Source: CAYMLQ01 sp964390795 (GTDB lineage Bacteria > Verrucomicrobiota > Kiritimatiellia > RFP12 > UBA1067). From it: a stretch of DNA of 51,342 bases. The notes under the pieces were generated by a model, which was not told the DNA's origin, ran no database searches, and was given only the letters and a program-made list of their open reading frames with translations. This document shows positions 33,176-42,500 of this stretch, one piece after another. The DNA lies in assembly GCA_964390795.1 (NCBI GenBank), contig CAYMLQ010000008.1, positions 1 to 51,342 on the forward strand. Reading direction: 5' to 3'. How positions within the stretch are numbered: position 1 is the stretch's first letter; every line of letters starts with the position of its first letter. The translations under genes and the position numbers were made by a program.

Positions 33176-35896
33176 TCAGAACACCTTGCCCTTGAACGTC
33201 TCCAACCAAACGGCCAGAGGCTTCTCCCAGCCCGCCTTACCGACGAATACGCGCTTGCGCGTCGCTTCGGGCACAGATTGAACAGCCGCGTCGTCCGCAC
33301 CGAGCAACACGGTAAAGTCGGCCGAGCCGGAAACGGCCGACGCGAACGCTGCGGCGGTAGCACCGGATGAGAGCACGCCCACCGACGCCTCCTTGATCTG
33401 CCACTCGGCCGCCCGGCTGCGGATCGTCTCCAGCGCGCCTTTGGCCGCCTGGGCGACCTCCTGCGCCGTCTTCCCTTCCGTCTCCAGCACAAAGGCATGC
33501 GCCTCCTGGCCGTTCAGCCACTTGACTAGGCCCACGGTCGCCTCATCCTTCCGCCCCAAGACCAGCACCGCCGGCGCGGGCTGCTGCGTGCCGGGCAGCA
33601 GGTGCCGCGCGAACTGCGTCTCTTCCGCCTTGCCAGCCGCCGGCTTCTTCGGCTGCGCCTTCGACGCTTTCTTAGCGTTCTTCTTCTCCCGCGCCGGCAC
33701 GAAGCTGACCTGCCCCTTGTCCATGATCGCCGCAGGCCCGTCGTAGATCGGCATGCCCTTGAACACCGTCGTGTCGCCCGACACGGCCACCTGCTCCGCC
33801 GGAATCTCGTACAGGTTGCCCGTGATCAAATCCATCCAGACCGGCTCTTTGAAGCGCCCGCCCTTGACCGTCACCTGCACCGTCTCGATCTCGGAGTGGT
33901 TGGAGGGGATCTCCGCGCCGTCCCAGAGCGCGACCACGTCCAGACCGCTCTTCCGGTCGCGGAACGCGAACCACGTCAGGTTGGTCTTGCCCCCCTCGAC
34001 CGCGAGCGCGTAGCCCGGCACCCGCTCCAGCGCGTCGTTGAAGACCGTCACCACGTTCTGCACCGTGTAGAAGGCGCTCTTGACCTTGATGACCGAGTTG
34101 TCCGGATTGGTTTTGATCAGCCCGTAGCGCGAGATGAAATCCTTGTGGTAGCCCAAGTCCGAAATCGTGAACACCGACGACTCGACGCCGTAACCGATAT
34201 CGCACAGCATGCGGCGCGCGTTCCACTTGGCGTGCGAGTACTCGGTCCAGTCGATGCCGGACAGCGCGAACTGCACCTCTTCGGAGGCGCACCCCGCCTC
34301 GCCCTGCCACGGACGGATCTTCGGCGCGACCTCCGCCAGCAGCGCGTTGAACTCAGCCATCCGCTCGTTCAGGCGGTCGGGGTTGCCGCTGTAGCCGTGA
34401 TAGATCGCCCAGTGGAACAGGTCGAGCTTGCCTTGCTCCTTGATCGACGTCAGCATGGTCCGCATCATCTCCAGGTTCAGCCCCGCCAGCACGAACGCGC
34501 CGATCTTGGCCTGCGGGTCGACCCGCCGGATGACCTCCGCCGTGCGGATGTTGTTCGAGACGATCAGCGCGGGCGTGTTCTCCTTGCGCAGGTTGGGCTC
34601 GTTGTACATCATCCACTCGTTGACGCCCTTGGCCGAGTAGCGGCGGACCATGGCCTCGACCCACTTGTCCCACGCCGCGAGCGTCTCCTCGCCTGCCGGG
34701 AGCAGCCCGCCCGGCCCGGTCGCGCCGCCCGGCTCGTAGAGGCGGTTGTTGTAGGAGGTCTCCAGGCACACCGCCAGCCCCAGCTCGTGCGCGCCGTCCA
34801 CAATGTGGTCGAGCCACTCGAAATCGTATTCGCCCTTCGTCTTCTCCGTCCGGTTCCAGCCGCCCTGCAGCCGGATGCGGCGGATGCCGAGCGGCACCAG
34901 ATACCCTTTATAGGCGTCCCAGTTCGCGAGGTCGCGGTCAAGCGTCTCGCAGCCCAGCGACCACATCGACGTCTCGCTCGCGCCCACGCTTTTCGGGATC
35001 AGCGTGCCGAGCTTCTTCAGTTCCGGCTTGAGCGCCGACTGCACGCGCGTCGGCGTCTGGTCCAGCAAAGGCGGCAGAATCGCGGCCTTCGGCTTCATGT
35101 CGGAAAAGAAGCGCGCGGGCCTCATGAACTGCTCGGGATGCAGCGCCGCAGGCGTCAGGCGAACTTCATCGAGCCAGCCGTCCAGCCCGCGCCCGAACAC
35201 GAGATCGCTCTCGTCGTACACCAGCGGGTTCTGCGTCGTTCCCCGGCCGCTCGGCACGTAATCCACATACAGGCCGACGGCCCGCGCCCCGGCGTCATAC
35301 GTCAGCGCCACATGGTGCCACGCGCCGTCGCCGACCGCCGCCGACGAGCCGATGGTCTGGTTAAATCCTGCGCCGCCCTGCTGCGCGCCGGGCTGCGTGT
35401 CGAAGCGCACGCCCAGCGACCCGGCAGGCGTCAGCGAGAGCGACCAGCTCGCGCCGGTCTGCCCGTTGCGGCGCTTGCTCGCAATCAGCGCGTGACGCGG
35501 TGTCAGCCGCGCCACCCGCACGAAAGCCTCCAGCGTGAAGCTCTCCGGACGGGCCAGCGGCTCCTTGCCTGACACCACCACCTCGGCGCCGACCGGCGAG
35601 CCGTTGCCCGTCACCTCCGGCGCACTGAAGCGGAGCGACCCGCTGTTCGCGAAGGCCGCGGGCTGCCCGGACGCGCCGTCCCACAGCTCCTTACAGGGCA
35701 AGGCGCCGTCGAACGCCGGCGGCGCGCCCTTCTCGAACGCGCCCGCTCGTGCGGCCAGCGCCTGAGCGTTCACGACCGACGCCACCGCGCCCGCCGCCGC
35801 GCCCGCCTTCCCCTCTTCAAACCGCCAATATCCCGACGGCTCGGCGCCCGCCGCGCCCGCCGCCAAAACCAAGAACCCCATCATGCCATTCCGCAT
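33176..35896 (-). CDS. Secreted LamG-clan GH-A glycosidase (GH39-like) with extra C-terminal domain
   Basis: 906 residues from the ATG at 35896, just before the signal peptide (MMGFLVLAAGAAGA). A LamG/concanavalin-like domain (about 20-245) opens with GYWRFEEG and closes with LDEVRLTP. The glycosidase barrel (about 275-720) has Glu433 in YNEPN and Glu533 in WQGEAG, 100 residues apart as in its paralogue downstream. After a Lys/Ala-rich linker (near 745-770), a last domain of about 140 residues begins FARHLLPGTQQPAPAVLVLG. Its VGVLSSGATAA resembles a degenerate alpha/beta-hydrolase elbow. It is first in its unit, behind a direct-repeat promoter. Its regulation by the same boxes as the pectin operon suggests a related substrate; the bond cleaved is unknown. 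Confidence 0.78.
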   Translation of the reverse strand: MRNGMMGFLVLAAGAAGAEPSGYWRFEEGKAGAAAGAVASVVNAQALAARAGAFEKGAPPAFDGALPCKELWDGASGQPAAFANSGSLRFSAPEVTGNGSPVGAEVVVSGKEPLARPESFTLEAFVRVARLTPRHALIASKRRNGQTGASWSLSLTPAGSLGVRFDTQPGAQQGGAGFNQTIGSSAAVGDGAWHHVALTYDAGARAVGLYVDYVPSGRGTTQNPLVYDESDLVFGRGLDGWLDEVRLTPAALHPEQFMRPARFFSDMKPKAAILPPLLDQTPTRVQSALKPELKKLGTLIPKSVGASETSMWSLGCETLDRDLANWDAYKGYLVPLGIRRIRLQGGWNRTEKTKGEYDFEWLDHIVDGAHELGLAVCLETSYNNRLYEPGGATGPGGLLPAGEETLAAWDKWVEAMVRRYSAKGVNEWMMYNEPNLRKENTPALIVSNNIRTAEVIRRVDPQAKIGAFVLAGLNLEMMRTMLTSIKEQGKLDLFHWAIYHGYSGNPDRLNERMAEFNALLAEVAPKIRPWQGEAGCASEEVQFALSGIDWTEYSHAKWNARRMLCDIGYGVESSVFTISDLGYHKDFISRYGLIKTNPDNSVIKVKSAFYTVQNVVTVFNDALERVPGYALAVEGGKTNLTWFAFRDRKSGLDVVALWDGAEIPSNHSEIETVQVTVKGGRFKEPVWMDLITGNLYEIPAEQVAVSGDTTVFKGMPIYDGPAAIMDKGQVSFVPAREKKNAKKASKAQPKKPAAGKAEETQFARHLLPGTQQPAPAVLVLGRKDEATVGLVKWLNGQEAHAFVLETEGKTAQEVAQAAKGALETIRSRAAEWQIKEASVGVLSSGATAAAFASAVSGSADFTVLLGADDAAVQSVPEATRKRVFVGKAGWEKPLAVWLETFKGKVF

Positions 35897-35924
35897 CCTG
35901 AGACCCCTTCCAATGATTGCTCTC

Positions 35925-35992
35925 ACTATATCCCGGTTACGCGATAACCCGCAACCTCGATTATCCGAACTCGGCCCTAGATTTCACGAACT
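35925..35992 (-). promoter_or_regulatory. Promoter with two 21-bp-spaced boxes upstream of the LamG glycosidase gene
   Basis: On the minus strand box 1 is AGTTCGTGAAATCTAGG (35992-35976) and box 2 is AGTTCGGATAATCGAGG (35971-35955), 21 bp apart. Box 2 touches the -35 TTGCGG (35954-35949). The spacer is 18 bp and the -10 is TATAGT (35930-35925), followed by GA as in the promoter at 6515. The start codon at 35896 is 29 bp past the -10. The bases AGTTCG, AATC and AGG are shared with the 6515-6581 boxes. Confidence 0.75.
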
Positions 35993-36186
35993 CTCTGCGT
36001 TCGGCTTTGCATCCTCGGACCCCTCTTCTGCCTGTCGAAACCCGGAGCGGGAAAAACGGCTGAACGCTTTTCCTGCGCAGCGCCCGCCCCGGTTTGCGCG
36101 TTCTCCGCAAGCGCCGACCCGAAACCGCCCTGCGCCGCAAGAGCAAGAAGCGCACGGGCGCGTGTCGCGCTCAATCGCTGTTTCAT
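35977..36186 (-). CDS. Small doubtful reading frame with signal-like start
   Basis: 69 codons from an ATG at 36186 with GGGGATAGGG upstream. The start looks like a signal peptide (LLALAAQGGFGSALAEN), but the rest is polar and has no recognisable family. The frame ends inside box 1 of the adjacent promoter. It may be the 5' remnant of a decayed secreted protein, or chance in GC-rich DNA. The region 35897-36327 otherwise holds only the promoter and the repeat at 36231-36288. Confidence 0.25.
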   Translation of the reverse strand: MKQRLSATRARALLALAAQGGFGSALAENAQTGAGAAQEKRSAVFPAPGFDRQKRGPRMQSRTQRVREI

Positions 36187-36230
36187 ATGCCCTATCCCCG
36201 AATGGCTCCAAGTTAACGAATACTCTCACT

Positions 36231-36288
36231 CCTAATCATAATCTTGATCGTAATCTTAATCACTCCGCCTGCAAGAATTATGATTAGG
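36231..36288. repeat. AT-rich hexamer repeat closed by a 12-bp inverted repeat
   Basis: CCTAATCATAAT at 36231-36242 and its exact complement at 36277-36288 form a stem. The left side continues as about five units of AATCNT (36233-36264). The AT content is sharply different from the surroundings. It lies about 40 bp past the stop of the FAD oxidoreductase gene and could end or pause that transcript. Confidence 0.7.
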
Positions 36289-36327
36289 TGTATGGGGCGA
36301 CGTTCAGAGTCTCTTGCGGAAGACTCG

Positions 36328-37650
36328 TCACTCGGGCACGATAGCGCCCTGGAAACGGAGCAGCGCCTTGATATCGGCCGGCGGCACCGCGCCGGGCGTA
36401 ACCCCGCGCCGGGCCGCCAAGGCCGCGGCGGCGCCCGCGGCCTGGCCCGTCGCCATGCAGGTCGCCTGCACGCGCAGCCCGGAGTTCGCCAGCCGGTCGC
36501 TGCTGAGGCAGCGCCCCGCCACCAGCAGGTTCTGACTCCCCTTCGGAACCAGCGCCCGCAGCGGCACGGCCGGCACCACGCCCTCTTTGAGGTGCGCGGG
36601 CTTCACGCCGCTCTTCTTGTCGTGCAAATCCACCGGATAGAACGCGTAACACACGGCATCGTCCCAGCGCCGCCCCGATACGTAGTCCTCATACGTGATG
36701 AGAGTTTCACCCAACACGCGATACGTTTCGCGGATGCCCACTTCGGGCGACATGCTTTCCAACTCGGCCTTCTCCAGCCCCGGCACGGTCTTCAGCCACC
36801 GGAACATGCGCAGCATCGATGCCCGTCCGCGCAGATTGGTGTCCGTGCGCGCGTCGGCGGTGGAGGTGTCCGCACCCTCCACGTAGTTTCCGACATTGCC
36901 GCCTCCGGCCAGGAACTGCATCACGCCCCAGCGGCAGTCGCTGCGCTGCACCACACCCGCCTTCACCGCCTCGACGAAGCGCGCCTGCAGGTCTTTCGCG
37001 TCCAGCTTCTTCAGATCCGCATTCGGACGCAGCGTGTACGCGAAAGACCCCGGCTGCCGCTCTTTCTCCTGCAGCCGCTCCAGCCCCAGCAGGCCCGCCA
37101 CCGCGCCGTTGCCCGTGCAGTCCACGAGCTGCTTGCACGCGATCACGCGCGTGTCGCCCGCCGCCGCCGTGACCACGCGCCAGCCCGCGGAGGTCTTTTC
37201 GATCGTCATCGGCGCGGCGTGATACTGGATCGTCACGCCGGCCTTATTCAGCATCTCCTCCGCCAGCGCCACAAAGAGCGGGATGTTGACCGTCACCTGA
37301 TGCTTCCAATGTGACGTCCCGGTCGGCTGGCTGAAGTCCGGCAGCGTGCCGCCCGCAACCCCCACGGTGTTCGTCACGAGATCCCACCCCACACCCGCGA
37401 TCACCTGCCGGCCCCACGCGTGGAACAGCCCCGGGAAGTTCACTCCGCCCGTGGTGGTGTTGCCGCCCACCTGCGCCGCAGACTCCACCAGCACCGTCTT
37501 CGCGCCAGCCCGCCCGCTCGCCACCGCCGCGCAGATCCCGGCCGACCCGCCGCCGACCACCACGACGTCGCACGTCACCGGCGGCAGCTCCGCCGCCCTT
37601 ACGCCGAACGCCCCCATCGCCATACAGACTGCCGCCACGCTTGTTTTCAT
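36328..37650 (-). CDS. FAD-dependent oxidoreductase, secreted
   Basis: 440 residues with a signal-like start (MKTSVAAVCMAMGAFGVRA). The dinucleotide-binding fold has CDVVVVGGGSAGICAAVASGRAG and ends in VLVE, matching the FAD Rossmann motif (GxGxxG plus acidic end). QVGGNTTTGGVNFPG and VDCTGNGAVAGLLGLE are typical of the FAD oxidoreductases found next to glycosidases in PVC and Bacteroidota genomes. The C-terminal FAD contact region reads VAGRCLSSDRLANSGLRVQATCMATGQAAG. The substrate is unknown; a sugar or phenolic compound is possible. It lacks a Shine-Dalgarno site and its promoter sits 6 bp before the ATG, so it is probably translated from a leaderless mRNA. Confidence 0.85.
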   Translation of the reverse strand: MKTSVAAVCMAMGAFGVRAAELPPVTCDVVVVGGGSAGICAAVASGRAGAKTVLVESAAQVGGNTTTGGVNFPGLFHAWGRQVIAGVGWDLVTNTVGVAGGTLPDFSQPTGTSHWKHQVTVNIPLFVALAEEMLNKAGVTIQYHAAPMTIEKTSAGWRVVTAAAGDTRVIACKQLVDCTGNGAVAGLLGLERLQEKERQPGSFAYTLRPNADLKKLDAKDLQARFVEAVKAGVVQRSDCRWGVMQFLAGGGNVGNYVEGADTSTADARTDTNLRGRASMLRMFRWLKTVPGLEKAELESMSPEVGIRETYRVLGETLITYEDYVSGRRWDDAVCYAFYPVDLHDKKSGVKPAHLKEGVVPAVPLRALVPKGSQNLLVAGRCLSSDRLANSGLRVQATCMATGQAAGAAAALAARRGVTPGAVPPADIKALLRFQGAIVPE

Positions 37651-37656
37651 GATTCA

Positions 37657-37685
37657 AAGGTATCGCGACGCGACGCGCTTCGCAA
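37657..37685 (-). promoter_or_regulatory. Probable leaderless promoter of the FAD oxidoreductase gene
   Basis: On the minus strand: -35 TTGCGA (37685-37680), a 17-bp spacer rich in GTCGC, and -10 TACCTT (37662-37657), then TGAATC and the ATG at 37650. The expected start of transcription falls on or next to the A of the ATG. No ribosome-binding sequence is seen. The AGGTTGCG at the -35 is the same as in the 21-bp-repeat promoters, but no repeat boxes precede it. Confidence 0.55.
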
Positions 37686-37732
37686 CCTGTTTTTTCACTC
37701 CCCGAAAGGCAGCACCCCCCAGTGCCCATTTA

Positions 37733-39431
37733 TTAATTGACGAGGATGGCCGTTCCCTTCATCACACGCAGCAGCCGCAGTTGGTTGCCGCTGACGGCCG
37801 CGCGGTATTTCCAGCCGTCGACCATGACAGGGCTCCAGCCGCCGGCATCGCCGGAGATCGCTGTCGCCTGCACGACGGGAAGGGTGTTGCGGAAGGTTCC
37901 GTCCAGCGTACGCACGCGCAATGTCGCCGAAGCCGGCAGCGCCAGCGTGCCCGCGATCTGGGCACAGTCGTTCGTGCTGGCGTTGAAGTCGCAGTCCAGC
38001 ACCGCGCCCGCCCGCAGGGTCACGTTGCCCGCGATAGCCGCCGTGCTGATCGCGTTGGTCCCGCCCAGCGCGAACACAGCGTTGGTGTTGATCACCAGCC
38101 CGTCGGCGAAGCTGTGCGTACCGCCCGAGAGCGCCAGCACCGCCGAGGCGATGCCGTTGCCCACCGTCAGCGCCACGCCATTGCTGATCGTCGTGGACTT
38201 GGCCGTGAGCGTCCCGTTGGTGAAAACGAAGATGCTCGCGGCTGCATTGGTGACCGTCAGCCTGTCCACGGTCAACGAACCGCCGGCCAGCGTGACGGTT
38301 CCCGTCACCGCGCTGCCGACATTCAGGGTGGCCGTACCTGTTGAGTTGGTCGCAAAGAACTGTCCGCCGGTCAGGTTGATCTTGCCCGAAGCCGTCGCGA
38401 TGCCGGAAAGCGCTGGCGCGTTCGTCCCGCCCGCAAACACCATGTTGGTGGTTACGAACAGGCCGCTGCCGCTGATGTTCAACACGCCATTCCGCGCTTC
38501 GCCCACGATGGTCACGCCGCGCTGGAGGAAAAGGCCACCGGAGAGATTGATCGTGCCGGTGCCGGTCAGCGCAAAGGTGTTCGGCGGTCGCGCGATCCAA
38601 AGTGAACTGTTGTTGCTCACCATGCCGCTGGACACGTTCACCGTGGCCATGTAGCTGACATTTTGTCCCGAGCCAACACTCAGGCCGCTGTTACGGATAG
38701 CCAGCGTCGCGTGATTGGTGATGTTTAATGTGCCCACTCCTCTGCGTCCGACCTCAGTGCCATCCCAGAAGGCCGTTCCTCCGTCGATCGTCAGCTTGGA
38801 GGTGCCGCCGCCGTTCTCGATTTGAACAAACTGGTTGCCGGCCCACCCGCCCAACGCGCCCCGCATGGCTCCGAAAATATTCAACGTGCTGCCGCTGAGT
38901 ATGAGCCCTTGGTTGGCAGCGAGTTCGCCCCACGTCACCGCCCCTCCCCTGTTGACGTTAAGGGTGCCTCCCGACCCGATGTTGATACTCGTTCCAACGT
39001 TAGCGACGCCGTTAGAATTCACGTTCACAATCGCTTTTGCGTTAATGTAAAATTGCCCTAAGGGAGAAGCTTCGTTGATGCAAAGGGTCGCAAATCCTTG
39101 GGTGTTGACATTCAGCGTGGTGGTAAACGAACCGGCGTTCTGCAGGGTCAGTCGGTTGAACGCATGGGTCGGAACATTATAGTTTACCGTATGGGACGAC
39201 ACGGTATTGGTCAGCCAGGCCACACCATTCGTAACGAGGTTTGCGGTTAATACCGCCGTACCATTAGGGCACGCCGTTATCCCAGTTGGCCGCATTCTCC
39301 CAGGCGCTATCCACCGGCGCACTGATCCACCGCGTGTTCGTGTCCGCCCGCGCCCGCAGCGCAAACATGGCCATCACCGACAGGGCCACGCAGCCCAACA
39401 ACCCGCCAAATCCCTTCATCCGATTGCTCAT
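37733..39431 (-). pseudogene. PATR/autotransporter-strand surface protein broken by a one-base frameshift
   Basis: The gene starts at ATG 39431 (AGGAGA upstream) with a signal peptide (MKGFGGLLGCVALSVMAMFALRARA). It reads TRWISAPVDSAWENAANWDNGVP, then meets TAA at 39266-39264. In the next frame the protein continues without a break (NGTAVLTANLVTNGVAWL) for about 510 residues to 37733. Removing one C from the CCC run at 39269-39267 would restore VPNGTAV and a single protein of about 565 residues. The body is made of PATR-type strands (LTIDGGTAFWDG, TLNITNHATL, GTINLSGG and similar). No catalytic domain is visible. It may be a true pseudogene, a phase-variable gene or a sequencing error. No C-terminal anchor is seen. 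Confidence 0.75.
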
Positions 39432-39509
39432 GATGGTATCTCCTGCCAACGTTTAATTACCTGATCCTATAAATCGTAAAGAGTGTAACAAATCCGAGTT
39501 GGTGGTGCC

Positions 39510-39539
39510 ATTCCGAAAAACGGCATTCCGAAAAACGGC
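39510..39539. repeat. 15-bp tandem repeat touching a stop codon
   Basis: Two exact copies of ATTCCGAAAAACGGC; on the minus strand each reads as a tiny CCG-TTTTT-CGG hairpin. They follow the stop codon of the 1777-residue protein directly. The position suggests a role at the transcript end or a repeat that targets gene ends. Confidence 0.8.
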
Positions 39540-42500
39540 TCACTCCGACGCGACCTCCAAGCTCAGGTCGCCCGAATCGGTGATCCGACCTTCGAAATAG
39601 ATCAGCTTGTAGCTGTCTTTGTCCATATTGTTCGCCATTTTGACGAGCAGTTCATTCGCACCCTTCCTCAATTTCACGGGCAGCACCTGGTAGCCAGCCC
39701 ACCACGCGACCTGGATCTTGTCGCGAAGACTGTCCGCGAGCAGTTCGCCGTTTAGGAACACCCGCAGATGGGCCGCGCCAAGGTAAAGCAGGCAGGCGTC
39801 GCGGTCGGAAGGCGCGTGGATCGAGGTGCGGCAATACGCGATCACCTCCGGACCCAGCGGAGCGGGAGGACACCGGGCCACGTGCGGCTGGGCGTTGATC
39901 AGCTCCTTGGGCATCGGCTTCCACGTCACCTTGCCGAGGTTCTTCCCGTCGGTGCCGTCGAACGCCGCGCCCGGAGCATGGCCGCCCGCACGCTCCGGCG
40001 GCAGCGCCGCAGTCCAGTTGCTGTTGCCCGGATTGGGAAAGTAGCCGACGAATTGCAGCGGCTCGATGCGGCTCGGCGCCGGCTCAAGAAAGACCTGCTC
40101 AAGGTGGACAGGCACGGCACCCTGAACGCGGAACGTGATCGCGGTCGTCCCCGGCTGCAGCACGATCGGCTGGGTGCTGTGGCCGGTTTGAACGCCAGTC
40201 TCCGCCTCCTCAACAGCGAGGGGAATTTCCACGCCGTCGGCGCCGGCAACCGTCAAGCGCGGAGCCTGAGGATAGACCGCCAGCCGCGCCCAGACCTGAA
40301 AGCGCTGCGGCATCGTCACCGCGAACGGCAGGCGCAGGAGCGCCGTCTCCCCGGACCAGGTAACCAGCGGAGCCTCGCTGCCCACCGCCTTGCAAGGCTC
40401 GAGTTTGGCCACACCCTCTGCGGGAACGAGCCTGGCGACCAAGCCCTCTGGAGTGCCGAGATCGGTCTGCGGGCACTGCTTGCTGCTGAAGCGCAGCAAC
40501 GCGTGCGGCAGCTTCTGTTCAGCGAGATCCAGGCGCACATGCGAGTCCGGCGGGTATTTCCCGGCGGCCCGGTAGACGCTCAGCAGGCGATGGTTCTGCA
40601 CGATCCCGCCGGCTTGCCAGAGGTGTCCGGCATCCAAGCTGGCGCGGGCCTCTCGCGCCAAAGCCGACAGCGCCTCGCTCTCCGCCGGTTTAAGTTTCGC
40701 CTTCAGGCTCTGGCCCGCGTCCTCCTGCGCAAGTTTCTCCAGCCACGCGACCTGCCTCGAAACCCGCTCGATCTCCGCGTCAGGACAGCAGGTTTCGACT
40801 GTGAGTATTTGGGTACCCGAAGCCGCAGAGAACGCCAGCAGTTCATAGGGCCGAAGATCCAGGCGCAAGCGTCCACCCGGAGTGGGGACAGCCGCGCCCG
40901 TCGACAGCCGCCGAACACACAGCGTCTTACCGGACAACCTTTGTAGGAGACCGGGCTGGGCGAACTGCAGATCCACCCGCACCGGATACCCTGCGCGATT
41001 GACCGCATAGAAGAGGAATGAGGGTTCAGGGTTCAGGGTTCGGGGGGCAGCCTGAACACTGAACTCTGAACCCTGAACCTCTGCCGACCACACCGCCACC
41101 GGATCGCGGGCGTCCTCGCGGGGCGTGAAATTCGCACAGGGTAGGCTGCGGTACTCTTGCAGAAACTCGCGGAGAATCGGCTGGCCAAGCGTGTAGGCGT
41201 TGCCGCCGTCGCTCAGATACGCGGCGTCGCCCTCGGCCAGCGCGACGGCCCAGCGCTCCAGCGCGTGGCGGCCGGCGGGGTTCACCACGCCGCTCATCCA
41301 CGTTCGCTTGGTGTCGGCAGGCAGGCCGAGCGCCTCGGGCGGCACCACCGATTCCGTCGCCTCGAAGTAGCCCGCGCCGAACAAGTAGCCTATAAGTCCG
41401 TTGGTGCCGCTAACCGCATTCAGGGAGGCTGGCGCCAAAAGCGCGTCGCGCGCCGCCTGCGTTTCCAGTTGCGAATGCTGACGCCGCCCATAGCTGTGAA
41501 GGGCGTTCACCAAGCTTACGCCGTTGAGCGCCGACAGCCTCTTCGTGTCGAGCCCCGCTTCGCGCAGGTCCGCCGGGAAGCCGCCGAAGATATCGGAATA
41601 GACCCGCAGGTCGGGCCGCGCCTGTTGCACGCGGTCGCGGATGCGCTGATACACCTCGGCGATCTTCGCGCAGCGCCAGGTGATCCACGCTTCTTTGGCG
41701 TTCGCGGTCAGCCACTCATAACGTTCGCGAAACCGTCCCTCGCCACCGACTTTGAGAGGGATACTCGTGCCGGTTTCCCTCTCGAAGAGGCCTACCGTAT
41801 AATCATCATAGCCCCAGTCCAGCGAGTGAAAGTTGTTCAAGCCAGGATTCGCCCACGTCATAAGACGCAGGCTCACGCCCCGGAAGGCCGGCGAATCTTT
41901 GTAGCGGTCCGCAAACTCGCCGACCATCCCCAGATACCAGTCGCGGTTAGCCGGGCAGAGCGGGTTGAACTTAGGCCCGCCCGACGACGTCTTGCCATCC
42001 CTAGAGATCATGAACGGGCAGTTGGTGCTGCCGTCTGCGGGCCGACTCCATGCCAGTTCCCGAGCCTCGGGGTGAAACTCGCCGATGAACTTCATGCCGT
42101 ATTTCTCGCACTTTAACAGCATGACGCGGACCGCATCGGCACTCGACGGATCGGCGAAGCTGACATTGAAGCGCGAGGGAAACAGGCTCATCTGGTAGAC
42201 CGACACGGTCGGCACGAGGGTGTCGCCACCCATCCAGGCGATCGACCGCGCCCAGCGGTCCGCACCCAAAGCGACCCCTTTGAGCGAGCGGTCCGCGACG
42301 CCGTAAAAGCCGAGGAAATTCAGTCCTTCCTCATACCAGTTCGCGAACGAGCGCGCCCCGGCCGCAGGCACCGTTGGCAAAGGGAACTCGCCCTCCACTC
42401 GATACAGCCGGAGGCGGGCGGCCGCCGCGCGCCGGCCGGTCTGCGGGGTGATGAGAACGATGCGCAGGTCCGTGCCCTGCGGCCAGAACACCACGCTGTG

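Noticed and set aside
39432..39539. Two-box 21-bp promoter upstream of the PATR gene
   Set aside because: A TATAGG-like -10 is present, but there is no matching -35 at 17 bp and no repeat boxes. The visible repeat has a 15-bp period.
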